From: CAZADA01 sp964636945
Lineage (GTDB): Bacteria; Pseudomonadota; Alphaproteobacteria; Caulobacterales; Maricaulaceae
Assembly (NCBI GenBank): GCA_964636945.1
Contig: CAZWVH010000023.1
Location: 1-40,910 of the forward strand
Length of the DNA: 40,910 bases
Direction of reading: 5' to 3'
The notes under the pieces are model-generated. The model had not been told where the DNA came from. It did no database searches and was given only the letters and a program-made list of their open reading frames with translations. A program made the translations under genes and the position numbers. Shown one piece after another: positions 8,344-17,534 of the stretch (its first letter is position 1; each line of letters starts with the position of its first letter).

Positions 8344-9765
8344 GTGATTGCGGTTACCGAGTTTGCCGGCCGGAATGTGGCGGTGTTTGGATTGGGGGCT
8401 TCTGGGCTCGCAGTCGCCCAGTCTCTGCGCGCCGGAGGGGCGCGGGTCATAGGTTGGGATGACAGCCAGTCCAGTCGCGGAGCTGCACAAGACCAGGGCA
8501 TCCAAGTCGATGATCTGACTCAGCGAGACTGGGGCGACATCGCTGCGTTGATCATAGCGCCCGGCGTGCCGCTCACCCATCCCAAGCCCCATCGCGTGGT
8601 GCAATTGGCGCGGCTGTCTGACACCCCCATCATGGGCGATTTTGAGTTGTTTGCCCGGGCGTTGGCCGCCGCGCCAGCCCACAAACGTCCAAAAGTCGCA
8701 GCGATCACGGGCACCAATGGGAAATCCACCACCACAGCGCTGCTGGGGCACGTTGTCCAAGCGTGCGGCCGAGACGCCCAAGTGGGCGGCAATATCGGCG
8801 AGCCGGTCCTCGCGCTCGACCCGTTTCACGCTGGCGCCGTCTATGTGCTTGAGGTGTCTTCGTTTCAGCTTGATTTGGTTGAGACATTCGCTCCTGACGT
8901 GGCGGTCTTGCTCAATATCACGCCGGACCATCTTGACCGCCATGGCGACATGGTTGGCTATGTGGCTGCGAAAACACGGATCTTTGCTCGCCAACAGCCA
9001 AGCCAATACGCCGTGGTGTGTGTGGATGATGACTATACCAGCGCCATTGCACGCGAGTTGCGCACCCGCGCCCAGGGCCCATCACTTGTGCTGACCTCGG
9101 CGTCACGTGTGCTGACCGATGGCGTCCACGCCGTGGGCGGCGTGCTATATGACGGCTTCGGCGCCCGGGTGGAGCAACGCGCAAATCTGCAGGATGCGCC
9201 CGCATTGATGGGACGGCACAATCACCAAAACGCCACAGCCGCCTACGCCGCCGCCATTTGTTTGGGACTGGATCGGCGTAAGGCGGCCAATGCCTTGTTG
9301 GACTTTCCCGGACTGGCGCATCGCATGGAGAATGCGGCTCAACGCGGCCAAGTGCGATTTGTCAACGACTCCAAGGCCACCAATATCGATTCTGCCCGTC
9401 AGGCGCTCGGTGCGTTCGACAATATTTTCTGGATTGCGGGTGGCCGCGCAAAGGGATCGGACTTCATCGACTTGATTCCGTCTCTGTCGCACGTGCGAAA
9501 AGCCTATTTCATTGGGGAAGCCGCCGAGACTATGGCGGCGGAGTTGGGGGCCCATGTGCGCGCTGAGATCTCCCGCGACCTTGAAACTGCGATCAGGGCG
9601 GCCGCGCGAGACGCGTCGCACTCCGGCGTGACCAACCCGGTGGTGTTGCTGTCTCCCGCCTGCGCGTCATTTGACCAGTTTGCCAATTTCGCTGCTCGGG
9701 GGGACGCCTTCCGATCGCTTGCCTTGCAGGTCGCAAGTGAAGCGGAGATTGAGGACGCGGGGTGA
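8344..9765 (+). CDS. murD: UDP-MurNAc-L-alanine:D-glutamate ligase MurD
   Basis: Cytoplasmic ligase that adds D-Glu to UDP-MurNAc-L-Ala; 473 residues. It begins with the UDP-binding fold NVAVFGLGASGLAVAQSL. The ATP loop AITGTNGKSTTTALL has GTNGKST at 123-129. HRMENAAQRGQVRFVNDSKA is the conserved MurD segment of the C-terminal domain. The GTG at 8344 is the only suitable in-frame start; AAGAGGA lies 11 bases upstream, rather far. A nearby ATG at 8334 is out of frame. The stop overlaps the ftsW GTG. Confidence 0.95.
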   Translation: MIAVTEFAGRNVAVFGLGASGLAVAQSLRAGGARVIGWDDSQSSRGAAQDQGIQVDDLTQRDWGDIAALIIAPGVPLTHPKPHRVVQLARLSDTPIMGDFELFARALAAAPAHKRPKVAAITGTNGKSTTTALLGHVVQACGRDAQVGGNIGEPVLALDPFHAGAVYVLEVSSFQLDLVETFAPDVAVLLNITPDHLDRHGDMVGYVAAKTRIFARQQPSQYAVVCVDDDYTSAIARELRTRAQGPSLVLTSASRVLTDGVHAVGGVLYDGFGARVEQRANLQDAPALMGRHNHQNATAAYAAAICLGLDRRKAANALLDFPGLAHRMENAAQRGQVRFVNDSKATNIDSARQALGAFDNIFWIAGGRAKGSDFIDLIPSLSHVRKAYFIGEAAETMAAELGAHVRAEISRDLETAIRAAARDASHSGVTNPVVLLSPACASFDQFANFAARGDAFRSLALQVASEAEIEDAG

Positions 9766-10907
9766 GCAGGCCTCGCTCAGCGACGCCAGTGAACGCAAAG
9801 CGACGCCGGCGCAGCTTGGGGCGGCTATCGCTTGTTGGCGTTGACCCCATGTTCAGCGCCATTGTCCTTGGACTTATGGCCATTGGCGTCGTGTTGGCGC
9901 TGGCCGCCAGCCCAAGCGCTGCACACAGACTGGATATTGACGATCCGCTTTACTTTTTTCGTCGCCATCTGGTGGCCGTTGGCGTCAGTAGTGCTGCATT
10001 GCTGATCATGGCAAGTTTGCCGGTAAGATTGGCGCGGCGCGCGTGCTTCGCCGTGCTTGGACTTGGCCTGCTTGGCTTGGCCCTCACGCCCATTTTCGGT
10101 GTCGATGTCAATGGCGCTACCCGGTGGCTCCGGTTTGGCCCGGTTTCAGTCCAACCCATCGAACTGGTGAAACCCAGCTTCGTGGCGCTGAGCGCCATGG
10201 CGATTGCCGCCTCCAGTCAGCGCGATGGTCCTGCAGGATTGATGGTCGGGTCCTTTATTCTCCTTGCGATCATCGGAGCCTTGGCGATTCAGCCGGATTT
10301 GGGCCAGATCGCTCTATTATGCGCGGCATTTTGCGCCACGGCTGTGGTTTCAGGGGTGAGCTGGTGGATTGTCATTGCCGCTGGCGTGGCGGCGAGCGGC
10401 GGCATTGTGCTCGCCATGCTAAACTTTCCCTATGCGGCCGAGCGGATCCGCACATTTCTAGAGGGCGAGACTGTCTACCAAGTTGAGCGCGTGCGCGCCG
10501 CCTTTGCCAATGGTGGCTGGTTTGGCGTCGGGCCGGGCGAGGGCGTGGTCAAATATACCTTGCCGGACGGTCACGCTGATTACATCTTGGCAGTCGCCGC
10601 CGAGGAATATGGCGCTGTCTTCGTGGCGGCGTTGACTCTAGCCTTCGCGGCTTTGGTTTGGCGCGGCACAGTATTGGGCGCGCGCACATACCGACCTGAG
10701 CATGCAGCCGCTGTAACGAGTCTTACTGCACTCATCGGTCTGCATGCGGCAATCCATGCGGCCGTCAATTTGGACTTGGTTCCCGCCAAAGGCATGACTT
10801 TGCCATTTGTCTCTTACGGCGGTTCGTCACTGCTGGGATCGGCCTTTGCCGTCGGATTGATCTTGACGTTGTCACGCCGACTAAACGATGTGGAGGCCGG
10901 CCGCTAA
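9762..10907 (+). CDS. ftsW: Septal peptidoglycan glycosyltransferase FtsW (SEDS family)
   Basis: Polytopic membrane protein that polymerises lipid II at the septum together with FtsI; 381 residues. A basic cytoplasmic N-terminus (NAKRRRRSLGRLSLVGVDP) precedes about ten hydrophobic segments. SEDS signatures are visible: GATRWLRFGPVSVQPIELVK, the QPDLGQ loop containing the Asp needed for activity in this family, and PFVSYGGSSLL near the end. It starts with GTG in a GTGA overlap with murD, so the pair is probably translationally coupled. Confidence 0.95.
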   Translation: MSRPRSATPVNAKRRRRSLGRLSLVGVDPMFSAIVLGLMAIGVVLALAASPSAAHRLDIDDPLYFFRRHLVAVGVSSAALLIMASLPVRLARRACFAVLGLGLLGLALTPIFGVDVNGATRWLRFGPVSVQPIELVKPSFVALSAMAIAASSQRDGPAGLMVGSFILLAIIGALAIQPDLGQIALLCAAFCATAVVSGVSWWIVIAAGVAASGGIVLAMLNFPYAAERIRTFLEGETVYQVERVRAAFANGGWFGVGPGEGVVKYTLPDGHADYILAVAAEEYGAVFVAALTLAFAALVWRGTVLGARTYRPEHAAAVTSLTALIGLHAAIHAAVNLDLVPAKGMTLPFVSYGGSSLLGSAFAVGLILTLSRRLNDVEAGR

Positions 10908-10937
10908 TGTGGGTGTTCCAGCTTGGGGAGTAGGGTG

Positions 10938-12053
10938 ATGCGCGGACAAAAAGTGGTACTGGCGGCGGGGGGCACTGGCGGCCATATGTTTCCCGCCCAA
11001 GCTCTGGCTGTGGAGTTGGGCAATCGCGATTGGCAGGCGGCCTTGATCACCGATGAACGCGGACTGGCGCTTGCGAAAGATTTTCCCGCCGATCCCATTG
11101 AAACAGTTGCGGCTGCGACGGTCAGTCCACGCAATCCAATCCGCGCGGTCATCGGTTCGATGCGGATCGCCGGCGGCGTGGGCCAGGCGCGCAAGCTGAT
11201 GGCGGCGCTCAAACCCGACGTGGTGGTTGGATTTGGCGGCTATCCTGCATTTCCCGCTCTGGCCGCGGCCGGAAAGACTCCCATCGTGCTCCATGAACAA
11301 AATGCGGTTCTTGGTCGGGTGAATCGGGTGTTTGCTAATCGCGCCGCCGTCGTGGCCAGCGGTTTCAAGCGTCTGGAAAAACTGCCCAGCGCGGCGGCAA
11401 ACACATGGCGGATCACGGGCAATCCCGTGCGCGACCCCATTTTGTCGGCGCGCGACATGCCGTTTTCGCCGCCCACACCAGACGGCGAAGTCCAGATCTT
11501 CATTATGGGAGGCAGCCTGGGTGCACGCATTTTGTCCGAGACCGCGCCACGCGCCATTGCCCGCCTTCCCGAAGAGCTTCGCCGTCGTTTGGTGGTCACC
11601 CAGCAAACCCGCGAAGATCATTTGGAGTGGGCGCGAACCACCTATGCCCAAGCCCAGGTCCGGGCGGAATGTCAGCCGTTTTTCAAGGACGTGGCCAGCC
11701 TGTTTGCTCAGGCGCATCTGGTGATCGGCCGCGCTGGCGCATCCACCGTCACGGAAATCGCCGTGGTGGGGAGACCAAGCATTCTGGTGCCATTGCGCAT
11801 TGCCATGGATGACCATCAAACTCTGAATGCCCGAAGTCTGGAGGAAGCGGGCGGCGCGGATGTGGTGTTGGAAAAAGAATTCGACACCCAAAAGCTTGCC
11901 ACATTGATTGAACAACGCTTGTCCAACCCGCAGGACTTGGCCCGCCGGGCTGCGGCCGCGCGCGCTGTGGGCCGGCCTGACGCAACCACCGCCTTGGCCG
12001 ATATTGTCGAACACATCGCAGCGATGGGGCGCGCTCCGGGCGCACGCAAGTGA
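10938..12053 (+). CDS. murG: UDP-GlcNAc:undecaprenyl-PP-MurNAc-pentapeptide GlcNAc transferase MurG
   Basis: Peripheral membrane GT-B glycosyltransferase converting lipid I to lipid II; 371 residues. The N-terminal glycine-rich loop VVLAAGGTGGHMFPAQALA, GFGGYPAFPALAAA, HEQNAVLGRVNR and the C-terminal IMGGSLGARI and IGRAGASTVTEIA segments are classic MurG motifs. The ATG at 10938 is preferred: GGGGAG lies 7 bases upstream and the product starts MRGQKVVLAAGG. The frame opens at a TTG at 10923 that lies within the ribosome-binding region. A 140-bp gap follows before murC. Confidence 0.96.
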   Translation: MRGQKVVLAAGGTGGHMFPAQALAVELGNRDWQAALITDERGLALAKDFPADPIETVAAATVSPRNPIRAVIGSMRIAGGVGQARKLMAALKPDVVVGFGGYPAFPALAAAGKTPIVLHEQNAVLGRVNRVFANRAAVVASGFKRLEKLPSAAANTWRITGNPVRDPILSARDMPFSPPTPDGEVQIFIMGGSLGARILSETAPRAIARLPEELRRRLVVTQQTREDHLEWARTTYAQAQVRAECQPFFKDVASLFAQAHLVIGRAGASTVTEIAVVGRPSILVPLRIAMDDHQTLNARSLEEAGGADVVLEKEFDTQKLATLIEQRLSNPQDLARRAAAARAVGRPDATTALADIVEHIAAMGRAPGARK

Positions 12054-12130
12054 GCCCATATGAGGAACACCACCCGATTGCGTGCGCACCAGTCCGCCGT
12101 GATCCGATCAAACAAATGGCTGATTTGGTT

Positions 12131-12147
12131 GAGACTGTGCGCGTCTC
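12131..12147 (+). other. Inverted repeat in the murG-murC gap
   Basis: GAGAC-N7-GTCTC forms a 5-bp stem, followed at once by the palindrome GGCTAGCC and then T-rich sequence ending in GATTTTG. It could be a weak terminator or a protein site before murC. The 140-bp gap (12054-12193) holds no gene that I can see. Confidence 0.3.
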
Positions 12148-12193
12148 TGGGCTAGCCTAGTCCCTGTTTTCCTGATTTTGCCGGAGTTGTCTC

Positions 12194-13621
12194 ATGCGTG
12201 GAACCGTCCCTATCAATGTTGGACCCATTCATTTTGTGGGCATTGGCGGTATCGGCATGTCCGGCATTGCCGAAGTGATGCTCAATCTGGGCTACTTGGT
12301 TCAGGGATCGGACATCAAAGAAAACGCCAATGTGGAACGTTTGCGGTCCCGTGGGGCGACGATTCACATTGGTCACCGCGCGGAAAATGTTACCGGCGCC
12401 GGAGTGGTTGTGGTGTCCACCGCGATCAAGTCGGCCAACCCAGAATTGGACGCCGCGCGCGCGCGGGGCATCCCAGTGGTGCGCCGGGCGGAAATGTTAG
12501 CCGAGCTCATGCGCCTGAAATGGACGGTTGCGATTGCCGGCACGCACGGCAAGACCACGACCACGTCGTTGATTTCAGCCTTGCTGGATTCGGCGGATTT
12601 CGATCCCACGGTCATCAATGGCGGCGTGATCCACGCTTATGGCTCCAACGCCAAGTTGGGCGCTGGAGATTGGATGGTGGTTGAGGCGGACGAATCGGAT
12701 GGCTCATTTTTGAAGCTCGGCGGCACGGTGGCGGTGGTCACCAATATGGATCCCGAACATTTGGACCATTATGGCGATTTCGAAGCCTTGCGCCGGGCCT
12801 TCGACCAGTTCGTACAGTCAATCCCGTTCTACGGCTTTGCCGCGGTGTGCGGCGATCATCCCGAAGTGCAGGCGTTGGCGGCGCGGGTGTCTGAACGGCG
12901 TATCGTGACCTATGGCTTCAATCCGCAGGCGCAGGTGCGCGCGGAAAATCTTCGCACAGACGGGGAGTCCTCGCACTTCGACGTCATCCGCCGGCCGCGC
13001 GGCAATGGCGGCCAAGATGTCTTGAAGGGGCTGAGCCTGCCCATGGCCGGCCGGCATAATGTGCTGAACGCTCTGGCGGCCATCACGGTCGCGCGCGAGC
13101 TGGGCGCCAGCGCAGAAGCAATCCGCGCCGCCCTGCTAAAGTTCAGTGGCGTCAATCGGCGCTTCACAACGACGGGCGAGTGGAATGGCGTGCGCATCAT
13201 CGATGATTACGGCCATCACCCGGTGGAAATTGCAGCCGCTTTGCAGGCGGCGCGTGAAGTGACATCCAACAAGGTTATCGCTGTGGTTCAGCCTCACCGC
13301 TATAGCCGGCTGAAGTCGCTGTTCGAAGACTTTTGCACCTGTTTCAATGATGCGGATGTGGTGTTGGTCGCGGATGTTTACGCTGCTGGCGAAGAGCCGA
13401 TTGACGGCGCTGATCAAGACCATTTGGTCGCTGGACTCACATCGCATGGACATCGGCGCGCATTGCCCATCACACGTGAGGGATTGGCCGAGTGGGTGCG
13501 CGAAGAGGCCGAGCCTGGCGACATAGTCATTTGCCTTGGCGCCGGCGATATTACGGCTTGGGCGCATGATTTGCCCCGCGAGTTGGGCGCCAGATCCGAC
13601 GCCGGTGAAACTGTGGGGTAA
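12194..13621 (+). CDS. murC: UDP-MurNAc:L-alanine ligase MurC
   Basis: First Mur ligase of the stem-peptide pathway, adding L-Ala to UDP-MurNAc in the cytoplasm; 475 residues. HFVGIGGIGMSGIAEVML near the N-terminus binds UDP. IAGTHGKTTTTSLI (about 115-128) is the ATP loop. EADESDGSFLKL and NMDPEHLDHYGDF are conserved central motifs, and DDYGHHPVEI with QPHRYSRLKSLFEDF belong to the C-terminal domain. GGAG is 8 bases before the ATG. The next gene in the same direction is a DUF418 protein, not the usual murB. Confidence 0.96.
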   Translation: MRGTVPINVGPIHFVGIGGIGMSGIAEVMLNLGYLVQGSDIKENANVERLRSRGATIHIGHRAENVTGAGVVVVSTAIKSANPELDAARARGIPVVRRAEMLAELMRLKWTVAIAGTHGKTTTTSLISALLDSADFDPTVINGGVIHAYGSNAKLGAGDWMVVEADESDGSFLKLGGTVAVVTNMDPEHLDHYGDFEALRRAFDQFVQSIPFYGFAAVCGDHPEVQALAARVSERRIVTYGFNPQAQVRAENLRTDGESSHFDVIRRPRGNGGQDVLKGLSLPMAGRHNVLNALAAITVARELGASAEAIRAALLKFSGVNRRFTTTGEWNGVRIIDDYGHHPVEIAAALQAAREVTSNKVIAVVQPHRYSRLKSLFEDFCTCFNDADVVLVADVYAAGEEPIDGADQDHLVAGLTSHGHRRALPITREGLAEWVREEAEPGDIVICLGAGDITAWAHDLPRELGARSDAGETVG

Positions 13622-13629
13622 ACCAAAAG

Positions 13630-13650
13630 TCTTGGCCACGATTGCCAAGA
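13630..13650 (+). other. Inverted repeat just after murC
   Basis: TCTTGGC-N7-GCCAAGA: perfect 7-bp arms with a 7-base loop, starting 9 bases after the murC stop and ending 46 bases before the DUF418 start. No T-run follows, so it is not a textbook terminator. It lies at the left edge of the block that separates murC from murB. Confidence 0.45.
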
Positions 13651-13696
13651 ATTGGTGCTAATGTCCCGCTTTGGCCTAAGGGTTGAGGGGGAACTC

Positions 13697-14905
13697 ATGT
13701 CAACGCCAGACAGTCCCGTGGCTCAAACGAATCGGTATGCCACACTCGACGTGCTGCGCGGTTTTGCGGTGATGGCGATCTTTATCGTCAACATCAAAGC
13801 CATGGTGCAGCCATTTCCATTCTACATGAACGCCACCTTGTGGCCCGGGGAGTACGATAAAGCGATTGCTGGCGTGTTGGCGTTTGTCATTGACGACAAG
13901 TGGCGCACGATTTTCACCGCTCTGTTTGGCGCCGGCATCGTCTTGATTGCTGAAAAGACGCTGGCGTCCGGCGGCGATCCCAAACAACGACTCCGCCGAC
14001 GGTTGGCCTGGCTTTTGGTGTTTGGCCTCATCCATCTGATTGGGATGTGGATGGGTGATATCCTGACGCTCTACGCACTTGCTGGGTTCGTGGCGATGCT
14101 GTTTTGGCGCAAGCCAGCAAGGTCGCTTTGGGTGTGGGCGTTCTGGGTTGGGATCATCGCCACCATTTGGATGTCGCTATTGATGTACGGTCTCACATTC
14201 GCGCCGCCCGAAGATTCAGCGGACATGCGCGCGCAGATGTGGGGTGAGGATCCCGAATATATCGCTGAACAACTTGCGCTTTATGGCGGTCCATTTTGGG
14301 GTCACGTGTTGGAGCGGGCAAAGGAAGCGCCCCTGTTCATCGGTTTTTACGTGGTATTTGGCGGGTTTGGCGCGCTGACAGTGGCGATCATGTTGGCCGG
14401 TATGGCGTTGTGGAAGACCGGGTATTTGCGAGCTGAGTGGACCGCCTCGTCCTATACGATAATCGCTATTGTGGGCCTCGCGATCGCCTATGGTCTGGAC
14501 GCCGTGCGCTGGTTGTCTTTGGAGCGATCGGACTGGGCTTTCGAAATATTTTTGTACTTCACTGGACCCAATGTTCTCAACGGTCTTGCCGGCGCGATGG
14601 GATATAGCGCCTTGATCCTGTTGCTGTGCAAAGTGGGACTGAGGTTCTCGCCGGTGGCGGCGGTGGGACGCATGGCGTTCTCTAATTACATTGCGTGTAC
14701 GCTGATCGGCACCACATTGGCCGCCAGCCATGGCTTTGGACGATTTGGCGAGCTGTCGCTTCAACAGCTTATGTACGTGGTGCTCGCCACCTGGGCGGCG
14801 ATGCTCATTTGGTCACCGCTTTGGCTAGCGCGCTTCCGGTTTGGACCGCTTGAATGGTTGTGGCGCAGCCTCAGCTATGGTCGTGCGCAGCCATTCGTCC
14901 GATAA
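13697..14905 (+). CDS. DUF418 domain-containing membrane protein
   Basis: Polytopic membrane protein of 402 residues resembling the DUF418/YeiB family (COG2311). It begins with the family signature LDVLRGFAVMAIFIVNI (about residues 18-34). TALFGAGIVLIAEK, a LLVFGLIHLIGMWMGDILT helix and the C-terminal FGPLEWLWRSLSYG, the usual end of DUF418 proteins, follow. The ATG at 13697 is chosen over the open frame from 13652 because GAGGGGG is about 6 bases upstream and the domain starts soon after. The function of DUF418 proteins is not established; some resemble membrane acyltransferases. It is not a normal dcw gene and lies between murC and murB. Confidence 0.88.
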   Translation: MSTPDSPVAQTNRYATLDVLRGFAVMAIFIVNIKAMVQPFPFYMNATLWPGEYDKAIAGVLAFVIDDKWRTIFTALFGAGIVLIAEKTLASGGDPKQRLRRRLAWLLVFGLIHLIGMWMGDILTLYALAGFVAMLFWRKPARSLWVWAFWVGIIATIWMSLLMYGLTFAPPEDSADMRAQMWGEDPEYIAEQLALYGGPFWGHVLERAKEAPLFIGFYVVFGGFGALTVAIMLAGMALWKTGYLRAEWTASSYTIIAIVGLAIAYGLDAVRWLSLERSDWAFEIFLYFTGPNVLNGLAGAMGYSALILLLCKVGLRFSPVAAVGRMAFSNYIACTLIGTTLAASHGFGRFGELSLQQLMYVVLATWAAMLIWSPLWLARFRFGPLEWLWRSLSYGRAQPFVR

Positions 14906-14975
14906 TTTCGGTGGTTGGTCGTCGGGAACGCTGAGATGGCGCCATTGGTCGGCAAATTGTGTCATACTCAGCGTC

Positions 14976-16052
14976 ATGAAGTTCCGGTTTGCGAGCATGC
15001 CAGTCTTGTTGGTCGGTAGAACGACGCGCCATTGGTTGGCAGGCGTTTTACTGTTTGCATTTGCCGCGACCGTCGGCGTCAGCCCAAGCTTGGCGCAAAA
15101 TGACGCCACAGTCCCTATTCCCGCAGCGAGCAGTCCGGACAAATCGGCGTCGGGCAACCAATCATGTCCGCTTTATCAGGCAGATCCGCAGAACGAAAAT
15201 TGTACCGAAAGCCTGGACCTGGTCACTGACCGCACTGGCAGGTTGTTGTTTGAAGCGAACGTGAACGGCATGGGGCCGTTTAAATTTATTATCGACACGG
15301 GCGCCGACATTTCAGCAGTCTCAACGCGTTTGGTCGAACGCCTCAACTTGGCGACCACAGAACGCAACGTCGTGCTTGCCGGGGTCACCGGAGAGTATCC
15401 CGTCAGCCACTATGTCCAGCTCGATATAATCAAGTCCGACCGGTTTGAGCGTAGCGCAGTTGAGGCAACTGTTATTCAACCGGCGGTCCTGGCGGGAGCA
15501 GATGGCATCATTGGCGCTGACCTTTTGCGAGACATGCGCGTCACCTTTAACTTTAAACGCGATAGGGTGACCGTAGAACCCAGTGGACCGCGGCCGCTGG
15601 CGCGGACGAATCCCACAACCGTTGTCCAGTTTTACGCGGATACGTTCGCGACGCCTGCTGAATTCACCGAGTCTGGTTTGGTGTTGGTTGAGGCGCGCAT
15701 TGGCGGGCAAACCCTGCCCGCGATCATCGACACCGGCGCGCAAAATACACTTGGCAGTGACGAGCTGTTCATCGCCATCCCCGAGCGACGCCGAACCCGT
15801 TGGATACGCGAGCAAACCGTCGTTTATGGCGTTACCGAACACGTGGTGTCCGCAACATCCGTCAACGCCACGCGGATGCGGCTTGGACCGGTATCAGTGT
15901 ACAATGCGCCCATTGTGTTTGGCGATTTCCACGTGTTTTCCGCCTGGAAGCTTGAAGGCGAACCGGTCTTGCTGATCGGCATGGATATTTTGAGCGTGGT
16001 CGACCAATTGGTGATTGATTACGGCCATGAGGAAGTGATGATCCGGCCATAA
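14976..16052 (+). CDS. Exported protein with two retropepsin-like aspartic protease domains
   Basis: A 358-residue protein. A basic stretch then a hydrophobic segment (WLAGVLLFAFAATVGVSPSLAQ, split here only by description) forms an N-terminal signal peptide, with cleavage likely after SLA. Two homologous halves follow, each with a catalytic aspartate motif: IIDTGADISAVS (D107) and IIDTGAQNTLGS (D252), 145 residues apart. Each half also has a late hydrophobic-Gly element (GIIGADLLRDM; LLIGMDILSVV) as in retropepsins. A monomer may therefore form a pepsin-like pair of domains from retropepsin-type repeats. The start is uncertain: the frame is open from 14841 inside the previous gene, and the ATG at 14976 gives a sensible signal peptide but has no strong ribosome site. 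Substrate unknown. Confidence 0.8.
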   Translation: MKFRFASMPVLLVGRTTRHWLAGVLLFAFAATVGVSPSLAQNDATVPIPAASSPDKSASGNQSCPLYQADPQNENCTESLDLVTDRTGRLLFEANVNGMGPFKFIIDTGADISAVSTRLVERLNLATTERNVVLAGVTGEYPVSHYVQLDIIKSDRFERSAVEATVIQPAVLAGADGIIGADLLRDMRVTFNFKRDRVTVEPSGPRPLARTNPTTVVQFYADTFATPAEFTESGLVLVEARIGGQTLPAIIDTGAQNTLGSDELFIAIPERRRTRWIREQTVVYGVTEHVVSATSVNATRMRLGPVSVYNAPIVFGDFHVFSAWKLEGEPVLLIGMDILSVVDQLVIDYGHEEVMIRP

Positions 16053-16077
16053 GCATTGTGCGACGCCGAGGCCGAGC

Positions 16078-17520
16078 TCAAAAGAACCATGAGCCCATCA
16101 CATAGCCAAACAGCGTGTCGTCATCGTCTGGCGCATTGGGCGCCGTGCGGGCGAACTCGCCCTTAAACAAAATCGCTCCGCCTGTTTCCAACTGGATCGT
16201 GTCCTTGATCAACCAGAAGCGCAGACGGGTATCGAGGTGGTGGCCGATAAAATCGCCCGACTGTCCGGTCACATCAATCAGACCCGCATTGGGCCAAAAG
16301 TCGGTATCGGATGCGAGAAACGCGGCTTTGTAGAGAATTCGGCCATCGAGTCGGCCCTCGGGCCCCTGGAATGTTAACCTGGCGCCAGCTGCGCTGACAT
16401 TCTGCCGTCGCAGCGGCCCATGAATTCCTGTTTGACCGAAGTCGCGCCGACGAAGACCAAACAAAGGGTCATAGGTTCGGTATGTGTCGTCGCCAAAATC
16501 GTCATCACCGCTGGCGTACTCATACTCAAGCGAAAGGCGCGGCCGCCAGGGCCGGTCGAATTGGTATCCCACTTCAGCGTGGGCGGTTTGCGCATGAACA
16601 TCTTGGGCCGGCGCATCCGGAACAATGGAGAGGTTTCGGTTGCCAAATTGATGGGCGGCTTCGAAGTCAAAGTCCCAAGCTCCATCAGCCGGCGCGCGAA
16701 ACAATCGAGCGCCCACTGTGTAAATTTCGCGGTCGCTCGTGGGAAATTCACCGCTGTCTCCTTCGGTGAGGCCGAATCCGAAAATCTCCCCGCTTGCACC
16801 GGCGATAAGTGCGGATTGCTCAAGATGGAGTCCCCAAAATCGCTGGGCGCTGCGCTCTTCGTCAAACTCCTGCTCATTGTCCAATAAGGATTGGCGGTCA
16901 AACGGCTTGCGCTGCACCGGCGCGGCGTAAAGGCCGGTGAGCGTCGTGTCGCCTCGGGAATGAGAAAAATTCACGCCCGTGAACGCGTTGATCGTATTGC
17001 GAAACCCATTGCGGGCGATAAAGCGTCGACTGCCCACAGTGAACGTGAAACGGCCCAATTGAAGTGTGGTGCGCCCGCCCAACCCCAGCGCATCGCCCAA
17101 GTCGAGCGTGGCGTAGGCTTGTAGAATATCGGCCGTGTTGACATTGCTCGTGCTGATCGGTGAGCCGCTATCATTGAGATAAACACGTGAATCTATGATT
17201 TCGCCGGCAAAGCTCACACGTCCGAAATCGGCTTGCGCCATGATCAGTGTTCGCCCCGAAATGGCCTGATCTGATCCGTTAAACCGGCCAGCAGCGGGCA
17301 AGTTGATGCGAAATTGGTTGGAGAGACTTTCGTAGCGCCACCGTGTCGCCCCCGATATGGTGAAGCGAGGATCACTTGGTGAAGCGGCCTCAGTCGAGGC
17401 GGTGGGTTCATCCTTGCCCAGGGCTGACTCTGGGCTCATCGCTACGCTCAGCGCAGCGATAATCGCCGCTCGCCGTCCCCAACCAGCCCCGCGCATACTT
17501 AACCAGCGCAATCTTGACAC
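16078..17520 (-). CDS. Alginate-export-type outer-membrane porin
   Basis: Predicted outer-membrane beta-barrel of 480 residues on the strand opposite to the surrounding dcw genes. After an N-terminal signal region (RRAAIIAALSVAMSPESALG), the protein consists of alternating strands. It includes SGATRWRYESLSNQFR, LQLGRFTFTVGSRRFIARN and LTGLYAAPVQRK, like AlgE/alginate_exp family porins. It ends VMGSWFF, the terminal Phe expected for BAM-dependent barrels. The start may be GTG 17520 or ATG 17496. The substrate is probably an anionic sugar or other solute, but the family is broad. It converges on the retropepsin gene with only 25 bp between stops and is divergent from murB. Confidence 0.75.
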   Translation of the reverse strand: MSRLRWLSMRGAGWGRRAAIIAALSVAMSPESALGKDEPTASTEAASPSDPRFTISGATRWRYESLSNQFRINLPAAGRFNGSDQAISGRTLIMAQADFGRVSFAGEIIDSRVYLNDSGSPISTSNVNTADILQAYATLDLGDALGLGGRTTLQLGRFTFTVGSRRFIARNGFRNTINAFTGVNFSHSRGDTTLTGLYAAPVQRKPFDRQSLLDNEQEFDEERSAQRFWGLHLEQSALIAGASGEIFGFGLTEGDSGEFPTSDREIYTVGARLFRAPADGAWDFDFEAAHQFGNRNLSIVPDAPAQDVHAQTAHAEVGYQFDRPWRPRLSLEYEYASGDDDFGDDTYRTYDPLFGLRRRDFGQTGIHGPLRRQNVSAAGARLTFQGPEGRLDGRILYKAAFLASDTDFWPNAGLIDVTGQSGDFIGHHLDTRLRFWLIKDTIQLETGGAILFKGEFARTAPNAPDDDDTLFGYVMGSWFF

Positions 17521-17534
17521 AGCCCACCCCCGGA

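Noticed and set aside
10881..12089. 402-codon ORF antisense to murG
   Set aside because: It mirrors a GC-rich real gene with unmistakable MurG motifs; its product is Gln/His/Arg-rich and matches nothing.
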